A DNA stretch of 64,000 bases, taken from assembly GCA_009698445.1 (NCBI GenBank), contig WLQG01000001.1, positions 1 through 64,000 of the forward strand. The letters run 5' to 3'. This document shows positions 46,259 to 58,374 of this stretch, in pieces. Both the position numbers and the translations under genes were made by a program. The notes below the pieces were generated by a model. The model was not told the DNA's origin. It was given only the letters and a program-made list of their open reading frames with translations, and did not search any database. How positions within the stretch are numbered: the stretch's first letter is position 1; each line of letters begins with the position of its first letter. This DNA is from Actinomycetota bacterium. GTDB lineage: Bacteria; Actinomycetota; Actinomycetes; Nanopelagicales; Nanopelagicaceae.

Positions 46259-47775
46259 TAGCGAATGAACGTTGCAAGAGTTGAGATGAAGTTCAGAACT
46301 GGTGCTGGGTATACACCCAAAGCAATTGTTACGATTATTGAGAAAATAACGGTGATAGAGGTAAGTGATGACGGGATTTCAACGCCAGTTCCATCTTCAA
46401 CTGGATCAGTGAAGAACATCAAAACAATGACTCGAATGTAGAAGAAAGCCGCAATCACACTTGAAAGAACACCAGCGATAACCACACTCTTGGCACCGCT
46501 TTCATAGGCGGCCGAAAAGATTGAAAATTTTCCTATAAAACCACTTGTTAGTGGAATACCAGCAAATGAAAGAAGGAAGCCAGCAAATGCTGTCGCAACC
46601 CATGGTGAGCGCTTTCCTAAGCCTTTCCAACGATTTAAGTCAGTGACTTCACCGGCAGAGTCACGAACCAAAGTCACGATAGCAAAGCCACCAACTGTTG
46701 CAACGCCATAAGCAAAGAGATAAAAGATTGATGCTTCAAGTCCGGGTTTATTAAGTGCGATCACACCTGTGAGCAAAAAGCCAGCATGCGCAATGGATGA
46801 ATACGCCAACATTCGCTTTACATCGCGTTGGGCAATTGCAACCAAGGAACCAAAGACCATTGTGATGATGGCAATGATTGTGAGCATTGGTGTCCATGAC
46901 CACTGAGCGTTTGCAAATGATGTGTAATAAATACGGAGCATGGCACCGAAAGCGGCAACCTTTGTAGCCGCTGCCATAAACGCAGTTACTGGTGTTGGCG
47001 CACCTTGATAAACATCTGGTGACCACGCATGGAATGGAACTGCACCGACTTTAAATAGTAAGCCAACTGATAAAAATGCGATTCCGATCAGCAAGAAGAC
47101 ATCGTTGCCACCGCCGCCAACAACTGCGTTGCGGATTCCAGCAAAAGTAATTGATGCTGAGTATCCATACAAGAAAGCTGCGCCAAACAAGAAGAAAGCC
47201 GATGAAAAAGCTCCTAATAAAAAGTATTTCAGGGCTGACTCTTGTGAAGCTAAACGGCGACGGCGTGAAAGCCCTGCCATTAGGTAAAGCGGAAGTGAAA
47301 GCATTTCAAGTGCGACAAATAAAGTTATTAAGTCATTGGAAACAGGGAACAAAAGCATTCCAGCAACAGCAAAGAGTGTAAGAGGATAAACCTCAGTTAC
47401 TTGATTGCCTGTCTGTAGCGCATGGCGTTCTTCTTCTGATCCTGGAAGTGAAGCCGCTAATGCTGTGAACTGTTCGGTATCTGCAATAAGAAAAACTGAG
47501 ATTATTGAAATAATGAGAATTGATGCTTGAAGCAATACAGCAGGGCCATCGATAACAACTGATCCCATTGCTGCGCCGGTAGATTGTTCGTTACGGATTT
47601 TCCAGACCTGAAAAAGGGCTAAAACAAGTGAACCAAGCGTTACGGACAACTGTGTAATTGGACGTAAGGCTTTAGACATAAATGCTTCAACTAATACACC
47701 AATGAGTGCGCCGCCAAGCAAAATAAGCATTGGTGATAAAAGTGTGTAATTAAGAACCGGTGCGCTGAATTCCAT
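46258..47775 (-). CDS. nuoN: NADH-quinone oxidoreductase subunit N
   Basis: Antiporter-like subunit; operon position. Confidence 0.95.
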   Translation of the reverse strand: MEFSAPVLNYTLLSPMLILLGGALIGVLVEAFMSKALRPITQLSVTLGSLVLALFQVWKIRNEQSTGAAMGSVVIDGPAVLLQASILIISIISVFLIADTEQFTALAASLPGSEEERHALQTGNQVTEVYPLTLFAVAGMLLFPVSNDLITLFVALEMLSLPLYLMAGLSRRRRLASQESALKYFLLGAFSSAFFLFGAAFLYGYSASITFAGIRNAVVGGGGNDVFLLIGIAFLSVGLLFKVGAVPFHAWSPDVYQGAPTPVTAFMAAATKVAAFGAMLRIYYTSFANAQWSWTPMLTIIAIITMVFGSLVAIAQRDVKRMLAYSSIAHAGFLLTGVIALNKPGLEASIFYLFAYGVATVGGFAIVTLVRDSAGEVTDLNRWKGLGKRSPWVATAFAGFLLSFAGIPLTSGFIGKFSIFSAAYESGAKSVVIAGVLSSVIAAFFYIRVIVLMFFTDPVEDGTGVEIPSSLTSITVIFSIIVTIALGVYPAPVLNFISTLATFIR

Positions 47776-49283
47776 TATTTATCACCATTCGTTGGAGCTG
47801 GATCAGTAAAGCCCAATTGAGCAATGACATGTGCTGAAGCTGGGTTGATTACCTTGAGCAACGGCGCTGGATAGAAACCAAGGGCAATAATGATTGCAAT
47901 GACCGGGGCAATTGCAATCTTTTCGCGAAGATTTAAATCACTTAAATTTTCATTACCTGGAGTCGTTGGGCCATGCAAAGCTTTTTGTACTGGAATCAAG
48001 ATGTACAAAGCCGCAAGTACGATTCCAAATGTTGCAACCACTGCATGCACTGGATAACGAGTAAATGTTCCAACAAGAACTAAGAATTCGCTTACAAAGC
48101 TGGACATGCCTGGAAGTGCGAGTGACGACATTCCTGCTAAGAAGAATGACCAAGCCATAACAGGTGTTACTCGCTGCAAACCACCAAAGTCAGCAATCGT
48201 TGAAGATCCGCGACGAGAAATCATCCAACCACCAACCAAGAACAGCGCCGCCGTTGAGAAACCATGGTTAAACATGTACAAAGTTGCGCCGCTGTGACCC
48301 TGAGATGTCATTGCGAAGATTCCCATTGTGATGAAGCCAAAGTGAGAAATAGAAGTAAATGCAATCAAGCGTTTTAAATCGCGCTGACCAATTGCAAGGA
48401 ATGCCCCGTAAACAATTGAAATAACCGCTAGAACCAAAATCATGGGGGTAAATGTCTTGCTGGCATCTGGGAACAAAGTTAAGCAATAGCGGATCATTCC
48501 AAATGTTCCGACTTTATCGAGAACGCCAAGGAGTAACACTGATGTTCCTGGAGTTGCAGACTCTGCAGCATCTGGCAGCCATGTATGTAGTGGCCACAGT
48601 GGTGCCTTAATTGCAAAAGCAATAAAGAACCCAAGGAATAAGAAGTTTTGAGTTGTTGAACTCATCTGTAGATGAGACAACGTTTGGAGATCAAAAGTAT
48701 GTCCACCTTGATCGCCCGACATTACATAGAGGGCAATTATTGACGCTAACATCAATAACCCACCGAAAAGACTGTAGATCAAGAATTTAACTGCAGCAGC
48801 TGAACGTTGACCGCTTCCATAACCACCTATAAGGAAGTAAACAGGAATCAACATGGCTTCAAAAATTACGTAGAACAAGAAGACATCAGTTGCGGCAAAT
48901 ACACCAATCATCATTGTTTCTAGAACAAGTATGAGCATATAGAAAACCTTGACTGACCAACGGCCACCATGTGCTTCATTCCAGCCAGCTAATACAACGA
49001 TTGGCGCCAGGATTGTAGACATTAAAATCAGCACCAGGGCTAGGCCATCAATACCAACGGCAAAGTTTATTCCAAAGGTTGGAATCCAAGAATATTTCTC
49101 AACAAATTGCAGATCAACGTTATCGCGCTGAAAACTAACTGCCATTGCGATTGTTGCGGCAGCAACTATTAACGTCGTTGCTAGTGCTACTTGCTTAGTC
49201 AGCGTTTCATTCGCCTTCGGTGTAGCTGCTAATGCAACTGATCCAAAAATTGGTAAAAGCATCAAGAGCGTTAATGAGTTCAT
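47775..49283 (-). CDS. nuoM: NADH-quinone oxidoreductase subunit M
   Basis: Antiporter-like subunit; operon position. Confidence 0.95.
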   Translation of the reverse strand: MNSLTLLMLLPIFGSVALAATPKANETLTKQVALATTLIVAAATIAMAVSFQRDNVDLQFVEKYSWIPTFGINFAVGIDGLALVLILMSTILAPIVVLAGWNEAHGGRWSVKVFYMLILVLETMMIGVFAATDVFLFYVIFEAMLIPVYFLIGGYGSGQRSAAAVKFLIYSLFGGLLMLASIIALYVMSGDQGGHTFDLQTLSHLQMSSTTQNFLFLGFFIAFAIKAPLWPLHTWLPDAAESATPGTSVLLLGVLDKVGTFGMIRYCLTLFPDASKTFTPMILVLAVISIVYGAFLAIGQRDLKRLIAFTSISHFGFITMGIFAMTSQGHSGATLYMFNHGFSTAALFLVGGWMISRRGSSTIADFGGLQRVTPVMAWSFFLAGMSSLALPGMSSFVSEFLVLVGTFTRYPVHAVVATFGIVLAALYILIPVQKALHGPTTPGNENLSDLNLREKIAIAPVIAIIIALGFYPAPLLKVINPASAHVIAQLGFTDPAPTNGDK

Positions 49284-51172
49284 TAGTTAGTCACCACCCA
49301 AATCGCTGCTATTAAAAGGACGGCCCCAACAAGAATGAGTGCGGCATAACTGCGCACGAAACCACTTTGAACCCCACGCAGAAGTGAGCCTGAACCCATC
49401 GCCATATGTCCAACTCCGCGAACTGCGCCATCAATGACTGCCTCATCTGTCTTAACCAAAACTTGAGTTAATTGCTGGCCAGGGCGCATAAAGACCGCTT
49501 CATTGAAACGATCTTGCATTAAATCTTGACGAGCAATTTTGGTAAATACTGAAACATCCTCAGGAGCCACAGAAGCAACTTCTTGTCGTGAATACTTAAG
49601 GAATGCAATTGCAACACCAATAGCTACCATTGCTAGAGCAAGACCTGACACAACAATTGGCTTTAATAGTTCTGAGTGTTCGCCATGTTCTTGAAATAGT
49701 GGCGCTAACCAATTAACTAGCGCATCACCACGACTGAGCAAAAATCCTGAAGAAACTGAACCGATTGCAAGTACTGCCATTGGCAACCACATCAACAGTG
49801 GAGACTCGTGAGGGTGTGCCTCTTCATCCCAACGAGATTTACCAGTAAAAGTAAGAATCATGACGCGAGTCATGTAGAAAGCTGTAATGCCTGCACCTAA
49901 AAGCGTGACAGATCCCAAGATAATTCCTTTGGTACCACCAGAATTAAATGCAGTTTCAATGATCATATCTTTTGAATAGAAACCAGCAAATGGTGGAACT
50001 CCAAGAATAGCTAAGTAGCCAAGACCAAATGTTGCAAAAGTAATTGGCATGAACTTACGAAGTGCACCGTACTTGCGCATGTTTACTTCATCGTTCATTC
50101 CATGCATAACGGAACCGGCACCCAAGAACATTCCAGCCTTAAAGAATCCGTGAGTTAACAAGTGCATGATTGCAAATGCATAACCGACTGGGCCAAGGCC
50201 TGCACCCAAAATCATGTAACCAATTTGAGACATTGTTGATGCAGCAAGTGCTTTCTTAATGTCGTCTTTAGCTGTACCGATTAATGCACCGAATAACAAA
50301 GTAATTGCGCCAATAATTACGACAAGTAGTTGGGCAGTAGGTGCGGCATCAAAAATGAAGTTGGAGCGAGTAATTAAATAAACACCTGCAGTAACCATGG
50401 TTGCTGCGTGGATCAATGCAGATACAGGGGTTGGACCTGCCATCGCATCGCCCAGCCATGCCTGCAATGGGAATTGAGCAGATTTGCCGGTAGCTGCGAC
50501 CAACAACATAATTCCAATTGCCGTTAAGGCGCCAGTTGATGTGTGGTGCACATGCTCTTTAATTCCTTCAAAAGATACGGTTCCAACTGTTGCAAATGCA
50601 ATCATGATTGCAAAGGACAAGCCCATGTCACCGATACGGTTCATGACAAATGCCTTCTTAGATGCAGTTGCATAAGCGGGCTTCTGATTCCAGAAACCAA
50701 TAAGTAGGTATGAAGCAAGACCAACGCCTTCCCAACCCACATAAAGATTGAGATAGCTATTGCCCAGAACCAACAGAAGCATTGCTGCAATAAATAAGTT
50801 TAGGTAGGCAAAGAAGCGTCGACGATCGTGATCGTGAGACATGTAGGAAATTGAGTAGACATGAATCAAAGTTCCAACACCAGTAATAAGGAGAACAAAG
50901 CAGATTGAGAGTTGGTCAAGAAGAAGCGCTGCATCTACCTTGAAACTACCAACAGAAATCCACTCAAATAGTTTTTGAGTAACTGGGCGGGCCTCATTTG
51001 ACCGACCGAGCATTTGTGAGAGTTGATATAGGCCGACTGCAAATGAAGATCCTGACATCACAGTGCCAAGAATGTGGCCCCATTTATCTGCACGACGACC
51101 AGCCAGCAGCAGAATAGCTGCACCCAATAACGGAAGTGCGATTAAGTAAACCAAGCTGTTTGAAGTCGTCAT
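49283..51172 (-). CDS. nuoL: NADH-quinone oxidoreductase subunit L
   Basis: [18 protein letters not shown]. Confidence 0.96.
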   Translation of the reverse strand: MTTSNSLVYLIALPLLGAAILLLAGRRADKWGHILGTVMSGSSFAVGLYQLSQMLGRSNEARPVTQKLFEWISVGSFKVDAALLLDQLSICFVLLITGVGTLIHVYSISYMSHDHDRRRFFAYLNLFIAAMLLLVLGNSYLNLYVGWEGVGLASYLLIGFWNQKPAYATASKKAFVMNRIGDMGLSFAIMIAFATVGTVSFEGIKEHVHHTSTGALTAIGIMLLVAATGKSAQFPLQAWLGDAMAGPTPVSALIHAATMVTAGVYLITRSNFIFDAAPTAQLLVVIIGAITLLFGALIGTAKDDIKKALAASTMSQIGYMILGAGLGPVGYAFAIMHLLTHGFFKAGMFLGAGSVMHGMNDEVNMRKYGALRKFMPITFATFGLGYLAILGVPPFAGFYSKDMIIETAFNSGGTKGIILGSVTLLGAGITAFYMTRVMILTFTGKSRWDEEAHPHESPLLMWLPMAVLAIGSVSSGFLLSRGDALVNWLAPLFQEHGEHSELLKPIVVSGLALAMVAIGVAIAFLKYSRQEVASVAPEDVSVFTKIARQDLMQDRFNEAVFMRPGQQLTQVLVKTDEAVIDGAVRGVGHMAMGSGSLLRGVQSGFVRSYAALILVGAVLLIAAIWVVTN

Positions 51173-51174
51173 GG

Positions 51175-51474
51175 CTATCGCTTCAACAAACTTGCATCAT
51201 CAACAGATGCAGATCGGCGTGAGCGGTAAATAGTCACGATGATTGCTAAGCCAACTACAACTTCGCAAGCGGCAACTACCATCGTAAAGAAAGCAACGAC
51301 TTGACCATTGAGATCGCCATTGATTCTTGAGAAAGTTACAAAAGCTAAATTTGCTGCATTAAGCATGAGTTCAATACACATGAAAACTACAATTGCATTA
51401 CGGCGTACAACTACACCGACTGCGCCAATTGTGAAAAGAAGGACTGATAGATATAGATAATTAGCTGCATCCAT
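51175..51474 (-). CDS. nuoK: NADH-quinone oxidoreductase subunit K
   Basis: [14 protein letters not shown]. Confidence 0.95.
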   Translation of the reverse strand: MDAANYLYLSVLLFTIGAVGVVVRRNAIVVFMCIELMLNAANLAFVTFSRINGDLNGQVVAFFTMVVAACEVVVGLAIIVTIYRSRRSASVDDASLLKR

Positions 51475-52266
51475 TTACTTCTCCTCCCCCGCGCTCGTAT
51501 CAATTTTTCCAAGTTCAAATACGCCAGTTGCCAGCATGTCCCCGCGTGCTTCAAGGGTTGCATTTACTGAGTTCGCTGCAGGTGAACCATCTGGAAGTAA
51601 TGCAGGAACATCAACTGCATTGTGGCGAGCAAAAACTCCAGGAGCTGGGAGTCCAGCTGCATTTGCAAGTGAGATTCCACGGAATCGCTGCGTTGAAAGT
51701 TCGCGCTGGGTTGGACGAGTTTGAATTCGTTGGTGATGCGCCAGAACCATTGCACCAAGGGCAGCAGTAATGAGAAGTGCAGATACAACTTCAAATGGCC
51801 ATACATATGTAGAGAAAAGGAGTTGAGCTAATCCCTTTACGTTTCCATTTGCATTTGCACTCTCTAATCCAATTGCTGGGCGACCTAAAGTTGCACGACC
51901 AAGAAGTGAAACCATCAATCCGCCAAAACCAACTGCTGCTGTGATTGCAATAGGTCGTAGCCCGGTGATTGTTTCAGTCAATGAATCTGAAGAATCAACA
52001 CCCACCAGCATCAGGATAAAGAGGAAAAGCATCATCACTGCGCCGGTATAAACAACAATCTGAACTATTCCAAGGAAAAGCGCATCTTGTGCAATATAAA
52101 AGAAGGCAAGATTAATCATTACCGAAGCCATCAAGATCGCTGAGTGAACCGCTTTTTTAACTAGCAACATTCCAAAAGCTGCTGCAACTGTTAACGGCGC
52201 AAGAATCCAAAACATTACGGCTTCTGGTGTCTGCGTCTGACCAACTGCTAGAGCTAAATCAATCAT
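51475..52266 (-). CDS. nuoJ: NADH-quinone oxidoreductase subunit J
   Basis: FLGIVQIVVYTGAVMMLFLFILML. Confidence 0.95.
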   Translation of the reverse strand: MIDLALAVGQTQTPEAVMFWILAPLTVAAAFGMLLVKKAVHSAILMASVMINLAFFYIAQDALFLGIVQIVVYTGAVMMLFLFILMLVGVDSSDSLTETITGLRPIAITAAVGFGGLMVSLLGRATLGRPAIGLESANANGNVKGLAQLLFSTYVWPFEVVSALLITAALGAMVLAHHQRIQTRPTQRELSTQRFRGISLANAAGLPAPGVFARHNAVDVPALLPDGSPAANSVNATLEARGDMLATGVFELGKIDTSAGEEK

Positions 52267-52878
52267 TTACTTCACATCCTGTGAAGGGTGAGATTGCGTC
52301 ACATCGCCCTTGTAGTAATTGCTGTCATCCATATCTGGATACATTGGATGCGGAGGCATCAGCATTCCTTGACGAAGCGGAGCTAGCAGATCTTCTTTTT
52401 CGAAGATTAATTTCGTGCGTGAATCATCAGCTAATTCATATTCATTAGTCATAGTCAACGCACGTGTTGGACAGGCTTCGATGCATAATCCACAAAAGAC
52501 GCAGCGCAAATAATTAATCTGATAAACCTTGCCGTAACGCTCACCAGGAGACATTTGATTATCTTTTGTGTTGTCTGCGCCTTCGACATAGATAGCATCG
52601 GCAGGACATGCCCATGCACAAAGCTCACAACCAATACATTTTTCTAAACCATCTGGGTGACGGTTAAGTTGATGGCGACCATGGAAACGCTCTGCAGTTG
52701 GCGCCTTTACTTCAGGATATTCAACTGTGAGTGTCTTTTTGAAAATCTTTGAAAAAGGAATCCAGAAGCCTTTGAGGTGTCCCAATAAGCCAACTGAATC
52801 GCCAGTCTCAATCTGTGTAAAGGCAACATCATTAACTGAGATCTCATTCTTCTTAAGCGGTTCGAGTTGCTCAGACAT
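52267..52878 (-). CDS. nuoI: NADH-quinone oxidoreductase subunit I
   Basis: Two 4Fe-4S motifs [12 protein letters not shown] and [12 protein letters not shown]; start refined. Confidence 0.95.
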   Translation of the reverse strand: MSEQLEPLKKNEISVNDVAFTQIETGDSVGLLGHLKGFWIPFSKIFKKTLTVEYPEVKAPTAERFHGRHQLNRHPDGLEKCIGCELCAWACPADAIYVEGADNTKDNQMSPGERYGKVYQINYLRCVFCGLCIEACPTRALTMTNEYELADDSRTKLIFEKEDLLAPLRQGMLMPPHPMYPDMDDSNYYKGDVTQSHPSQDVK

Positions 52879-54118
52879 GATCGCCTCCATTGCCAGCTTG
52901 TGAAACATTGATAGTTGAAACATTGATTGGAACCGTCGGAACTGCAAAAGATGGAGTTGTAGTTTCAACTTCAAGGGAAATTAGTTTTTTCTTCTTGGCA
53001 TTGTCAAAACCTAGATTTACTGCCATGACAAGAAGAACTACAAAACTTGCAAAACCAACTACTACAACGCGTGGTGCACCTTGTAAGGAAAGCGTACGAA
53101 GTGTCGCAACTACCAAGATCCAGAGAATAGAAACTGGAATCAGAATCTTCCAACCAAATTGCATGAACTGGTCATAGCGCAGACGAGGCAATGTTCCACG
53201 TAACCAAACAAATACGAAGAAGAAAACTAAAACCTTAGAGAAGAACCAAATTCCGGTAAACCAGCCACCCAGCCACGCCTCGGTAAAGCCAAGGCCAGGT
53301 AATGCGTGGTATCCGCCAAGGAATAACGTTGTAGCAAGTGCTGACACTGCAATGATGTTGACGTATTCAGCAAGGAAGAACAGTGCAAATTTAAGTGATG
53401 AATACTCGGTGTGGAATCCACCAACGAGTTCGCCTTCAGCTTCAGCTAAGTCAAATGGTGCGCGGTTAGTTTCACCGACCATTGAAATTGCGTAGATTGC
53501 AAAAGAGGGGAACAAAACAACGCCATACCACCACGTTGATTGTGCGGCCACGATGTCAGAAGTAGACATTGAACCGGCATAGATAAATACGGCAACAAGT
53601 GAAAGTCCCATTGCGACTTCATAAGAAATTACTTGCGCACTTGAACGCAATCCACCAAGTAGTGGATAGGTAGATCCTGAAGACCAACCCGCGAGAACGA
53701 TTCCGTACACACCAACTGATGCAATGGCTAATACATATAGAACGCCAACTGGAAGATCGGTTAGCTGCATTGCAGTTGTGTGACCGAATAATGAAACTTT
53801 GCCAGTAATTGGAATTACTGCAAAGGACATAAAACAGGTTGTAGCGCTGATAATTGGCGCAATAACGAAAACAATTTTGTCAGCAGCAGCTGGAATTAAA
53901 TCTTCTTTAAGCGCTAATTTCACGCCGTCAGCAAGGGCTTGAATTAAACCAAATGGTCCAACACGGTTAGGACCTGGGCGTTCCTGCATGCGACCAACTA
54001 AGCGGCGCTCACCCCATACTGACATCAGCGTTAAGACAACGCAGAAAATGAAAACTAATAGGGCTTTAATCGCAATGATGGCGCCAGAATCTGCCCCAAT
54101 GAGCTCTGCTGTTGTCAT
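52871..54118 (-). CDS. nuoH: NADH-quinone oxidoreductase subunit H
   Basis: [37 protein letters not shown]. Confidence 0.96.
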   Translation of the reverse strand: MTTAELIGADSGAIIAIKALLVFIFCVVLTLMSVWGERRLVGRMQERPGPNRVGPFGLIQALADGVKLALKEDLIPAAADKIVFVIAPIISATTCFMSFAVIPITGKVSLFGHTTAMQLTDLPVGVLYVLAIASVGVYGIVLAGWSSGSTYPLLGGLRSSAQVISYEVAMGLSLVAVFIYAGSMSTSDIVAAQSTWWYGVVLFPSFAIYAISMVGETNRAPFDLAEAEGELVGGFHTEYSSLKFALFFLAEYVNIIAVSALATTLFLGGYHALPGLGFTEAWLGGWFTGIWFFSKVLVFFFVFVWLRGTLPRLRYDQFMQFGWKILIPVSILWILVVATLRTLSLQGAPRVVVVGFASFVVLLVMAVNLGFDNAKKKKLISLEVETTTPSFAVPTVPINVSTINVSQAGNGGDHV

Positions 54119-56463
54119 GCTTTCACCACCGTCACTACTGCGCCATGTGCAACGCCTAGATTTACAAGTAATTGAGAACCACGTGAGTTACGAGGGGCCC
54201 ACACTGCATCGTCATGAATATCTTCAACTAGTGCGCTCAGAGTTACTGAACCTAGCGACGTTGAAATCTTTAATTGATCCCCATCAGCAACACCCATTGC
54301 TTGCGCACGTTTTGGTGAGATAACTGCAACAGTTTTGCGAGCTGTACCAGCAAGATTTTCTTCACCTTGTTGCAAAGTTCCAAGATCAAGCAATCGACGC
54401 CATGAAGTAAGAATAAATTGATCGCCAGATACTGCAGGAAGTGAAGCTGAAGAAACTTTGTTCATTGAAGCGCGAGCACCATCCCATTTGCCGATGGACG
54501 AAATCTCTTTAATCGCTGCAGTTACTGTTGCAAGATGTACTGAAGTGCCCATCTCTTCGGCAATCATTGAAAGAATTCGAAGATCGCTGCGATTGAGTGA
54601 ATCCTGAACGGCTGCATCAAATGATCTTGCACGACCCTCCCAGTTTAAAAATGATCCGCTCTTTTCAGTTACTGCAGCAACAGGCAAAACTACATCTGCA
54701 CGTTGGGTAACTGCGCTACTTGCAATTTCTAAAGAAACGACAAATGCCTTTTCTAAAGCAGCAAGTGCGGCTTGGCTGTATTCACTATCCAAAGGATCCA
54801 CACCACCAACAAGTAATGCTCCGATTTCACCGGCGTTAACCGCTGCAAAAATTTCATTGGTGTTCTTACCGACTGTAGTTGGAAGTGAATCGGCGCCCCA
54901 TAAAGCGGCAATATCTACGCGGGCAGCTGCATCCTCAACTGGTCGACCGCCTGGCAATAAATTTCCGATTGCGCCGGCTTCTAGTGCTCCGCGCTCTCCC
55001 GCACGACGTGGAATCCATGCAATCTTTGCGTTGCTTGAATCAGCTAGAGCTGCGACAGCGCTTAATACTCCGGCACTTTCTGCTGCTCGCTCGCCTACCA
55101 AAATTACTGATTTTGAGGTTAATGATTGTGCAGCAATAGCTGCGCTTTCTTGTCCTGGTGCAACCTTTACAAACTCACCTTTGAGTTTTTCAACTCCGAT
55201 TGAAAGTTTGGTTGCAATTGCGCTGACCTTAAGTGCACGCTTTCGTACTTGCTTATTCAAACGCAAGAAAACAATTGGAGATTCTTCTTCGGGTTCAAAG
55301 CCAATCAATAAAACGTGATCGGCGCGATCAATATCCATGTACGTAGTTGATAAACCAACAACTCGCGCTGCAAGGAATTCGCGCTCTTCATCGGATGAAA
55401 GGCGTGAGCGGAAATCAATATCGTTTGTATTAAGCGCTACTCGAGCAAACTTGCTATAACCGTAAGCATCTTCATGTGTTGCGCGGCCACCGACTAGAAC
55501 TGCCGCCTTAGCTGCCTTTAGGCCCTTAGCTGCAGCGGCTAATGCCTCTGGCCAAGATGCTGCTACTAATTCACCCGAAGCGTTACGAACAAGTGGAGTT
55601 GTTAGGCGATCAACAGAAGTTACATATTTAAATGCCCAACGTCCCTTATCGCAGTTCCATTCTTCGTTAACAGTTGGGTCATCTCCTGCAAGTCGACGTA
55701 AAGTTTTTCCGCGACGAACATCGGTACGCATATCGCAACCTGATGAACAGTGTTCGCAAGCTGAAGGAGTTGATACTAAATCGAAAGGACGAGCACGGAA
55801 TCGATATGCAGCTCCAGTTAACGCACCCACTGGGCAAATTTGAACTGTGTTACCTGAAAAATAAGATTCAAAAGGTTTGTTCTCATAAATACCAACTTGT
55901 TGCAAAGCACCACGTTCATTTAAAGTGATAAATGGATCTGATGCAATTTGCTCAGAGAAACGTGTGCAACGTGCGCACAAAACGCAGCGTTCACGATCTA
56001 GCAATACTTGTGATGAAATATTGATTGGCTTCTGGAAAGTGCGCTTTACGCCTTCAAAACGAGTTTCTCCTTGGCCGTTGCTCATTGCTTGGTTTTGCAA
56101 TGGGCATTCCCCGCCCTTGTCGCACACTGGGCAATCAAGTGGGTGGTTAATAAGCAAGAGCTCCATTACTCCGCGCTGTGCTTTTTCTGCAACTGGTGAA
56201 GTTAATTGTGTTTTAACAATCATGCCTGGTTCAACTGGAATTGTGCAAGATGCTTGAGGTTTAGGAAAAGCGCGGCCATTAATTTCAATATCAACAAGGC
56301 ATTGGCGGCAAGCACCGACGGGATCAAGAAGCGGGTGATCGCAAAAACGTGGAATTTGAATTCCTAATTTTTCTGCTGCACGAATAACAAGAGTTCCCTT
56401 TGGAACACTTACTTCAAAACCATCGACTACAACAGTGATCATGTCTACAACTTCAGTAGTCAT
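54115..56463 (-). CDS. nuoG: NADH-quinone oxidoreductase subunit G
   Basis: 2Fe-2S and 4Fe-4S motifs; [14 protein letters not shown]. Confidence 0.96.
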   Translation of the reverse strand: MTTEVVDMITVVVDGFEVSVPKGTLVIRAAEKLGIQIPRFCDHPLLDPVGACRQCLVDIEINGRAFPKPQASCTIPVEPGMIVKTQLTSPVAEKAQRGVMELLLINHPLDCPVCDKGGECPLQNQAMSNGQGETRFEGVKRTFQKPINISSQVLLDRERCVLCARCTRFSEQIASDPFITLNERGALQQVGIYENKPFESYFSGNTVQICPVGALTGAAYRFRARPFDLVSTPSACEHCSSGCDMRTDVRRGKTLRRLAGDDPTVNEEWNCDKGRWAFKYVTSVDRLTTPLVRNASGELVAASWPEALAAAAKGLKAAKAAVLVGGRATHEDAYGYSKFARVALNTNDIDFRSRLSSDEEREFLAARVVGLSTTYMDIDRADHVLLIGFEPEEESPIVFLRLNKQVRKRALKVSAIATKLSIGVEKLKGEFVKVAPGQESAAIAAQSLTSKSVILVGERAAESAGVLSAVAALADSSNAKIAWIPRRAGERGALEAGAIGNLLPGGRPVEDAAARVDIAALWGADSLPTTVGKNTNEIFAAVNAGEIGALLVGGVDPLDSEYSQAALAALEKAFVVSLEIASSAVTQRADVVLPVAAVTEKSGSFLNWEGRARSFDAAVQDSLNRSDLRILSMIAEEMGTSVHLATVTAAIKEISSIGKWDGARASMNKVSSASLPAVSGDQFILTSWRRLLDLGTLQQGEENLAGTARKTVAVISPKRAQAMGVADGDQLKISTSLGSVTLSALVEDIHDDAVWAPRNSRGSQLLVNLGVAHGAVVTVVKA

Positions 56464-57744
56464 TTATGCACCTGCCCCTGCGAAAAGAGTTGATGCAACT
56501 GGATCAAATGGGCATCCACCATTTGTAATGTGTGCGATGTACTCATCACGGAAATATTTAATTGAAGATGTAATTGGGCTAGTTGCGCCATCGCCGAGGG
56601 CACAGAAAGAACGTCCCATAATGTTGTCGCAAAGATCGAGCAACTTAGCAAGATCTGCTTCAGTGCCTTTACCAGCTTCAAGATCGCGCAATAGTTGCAC
56701 TAACCACCATGTGCCTTCGCGACAAGGTGTGCACTTTCCGCATGACTCGTGCTTATAGAACTCAGTCCAGCGCAATACTGCGCGAACAACACACGTAGTT
56801 TCATCAAAAATTTGTAGCGCTTTAGTTCCAAGCATTGAACCAGCTGCAGAAACGCCTTCGTAATCTAGAGGCACATCTAAATGTTCTGATGTGAAAATTG
56901 GAGTTGAAGATCCACCTGGTGTCCAGAATTTCAAAGTGTGACCAGCACGAATACCACCTGAAAGTTCAAGAATTTCGCGCAAAGTAATTCCAAGAGGTGC
57001 TTCAAACTGTCCAGGATTTTTTACATGGCCAGATAATGAATAAAGCGTTGCGCCTTTGCTTTTTTCAGTTCCCATTCCCTGATACCACTCGGCGCCATTT
57101 GCAATAATGGCTGGCACAGAAGCAATAGATTCAACATTATTTACAACAGTTGGGCGTGCATAAAGACCGGCGATAGCTGGAAATGGTGGGCGCAAACGAG
57201 GTTGCCCGCGAAAACCTTCAAGTGAATCAAGCAAAGCTGTTTCTTCACCGCAGATATATGCACCTGCACCAATGTGTAAAACAACGTCAATTCCTTTTCC
57301 AAGCAAACCAGCTTTATAAGCGTCTTCGATTGCTTGATTCAAGCGACGAGCAACATGTGTTACTTCACCACGAATATAAATAAATGCATGCTTTGCGCGG
57401 ATTGCGTGACAGGCAATGATGCAACCTTCGATAAGTACATGTGGGTTAGCCATAAGCAATGGCATGTCCTTACATGTTCCAGGTTCTGATTCATCTGCAT
57501 TAACAACCAAGTAGTGATCTTTATCGTCACCCTGTGGAATAAATCCCCACTTCATACCAGTTGGGAAACCTGCGCCGCCGCGACCGCGAAGACCTGAATC
57601 TTTAACTAACTGAATAACAGCATCTGGATCCATCGCAAGTGCTTTTGCAGATGCTGTGTATCCACCATGACGCTTGTAAGCCTCAATTGTGAATGAATCT
57701 TTTTCATCCCAATGTGCAGAAAGAATCGGAGTTAACTTAGTCAT
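56464..57744 (-). CDS. nuoF: NADH-quinone oxidoreductase subunit F
   Basis: GRGGAGFPTGMKW; ESCGKCTPCREG. Confidence 0.96.
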   Translation of the reverse strand: MTKLTPILSAHWDEKDSFTIEAYKRHGGYTASAKALAMDPDAVIQLVKDSGLRGRGGAGFPTGMKWGFIPQGDDKDHYLVVNADESEPGTCKDMPLLMANPHVLIEGCIIACHAIRAKHAFIYIRGEVTHVARRLNQAIEDAYKAGLLGKGIDVVLHIGAGAYICGEETALLDSLEGFRGQPRLRPPFPAIAGLYARPTVVNNVESIASVPAIIANGAEWYQGMGTEKSKGATLYSLSGHVKNPGQFEAPLGITLREILELSGGIRAGHTLKFWTPGGSSTPIFTSEHLDVPLDYEGVSAAGSMLGTKALQIFDETTCVVRAVLRWTEFYKHESCGKCTPCREGTWWLVQLLRDLEAGKGTEADLAKLLDLCDNIMGRSFCALGDGATSPITSSIKYFRDEYIAHITNGGCPFDPVASTLFAGAGA

Positions 57745-58374
57745 TTACTTAGTTTCTCCCTTAGCAATTTTTAAACCTAGAAGTGTTGGTGCTCCGGCTT
57801 GAACGCCTTCATTTGCTTTTCCATCATTTAAGCCAGCCAAGACTGCAGATGCTTGCTTCCATGTGACTAAAGAATTTGGCCCACGTGTTGGTGGCTTTGG
57901 ATTTCCTGCGCGCATTGAATCAACTAAATCTTTTGCCGATTGGACAGTTTGATTGTCGTAGAACTCCCAGTTAGCCATAACAACTGGTGCGTAATCACAT
58001 GCAGCGTTGCACTCAATATGCTCAAGTGAAACTTTGCCATCGGTTGTAACTCCATCATTTTCAATTCCAAGATGATCTTTGAGTGCATCCATAATTGCGT
58101 CCCCACCCATTACTGCGCACAAAGTATTTGTACATACACCTACGTGATATTCACCTACAGGTGTTGGCTTGTACTGGGTATAAAAGGTTGATACCGCAGT
58201 GACTTCAGCGGCGGCGAGATCAAGTTGCTGGGCAATTAATTCGATTCCTTCATTGGTTACATAACCATCTCGGGATTGAACAAAGTGCAGCAAAGGCATG
58301 ATTGCAGAACGTGGGCGTGGGTAACGCTTAATGATTGTTTCCATGATTGCAAGATCTTCGTTTGAGAATGCCAT
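57745..58374 (-). CDS. nuoE: NADH-quinone oxidoreductase subunit E
   Basis: Thioredoxin-like 2Fe-2S: CTNTLC, ECNAACDYAP. Confidence 0.95.
   Translation of the reverse strand: MAFSNEDLAIMETIIKRYPRPRSAIMPLLHFVQSRDGYVTNEGIELIAQQLDLAAAEVTAVSTFYTQYKPTPVGEYHVGVCTNTLCAVMGGDAIMDALKDHLGIENDGVTTDGKVSLEHIECNAACDYAPVVMANWEFYDNQTVQSAKDLVDSMRAGNPKPPTRGPNSLVTWKQASAVLAGLNDGKANEGVQAGAPTLLGLKIAKGETK

Noticed and set aside
54857-55318. Opposite-strand ORFs inside nuoG and other well-supported genes (e.g. 36696-37154, 63021-63527, 55925-56257)
   Set aside because: Low-complexity antisense shadows of strong coding genes, with no family motifs.
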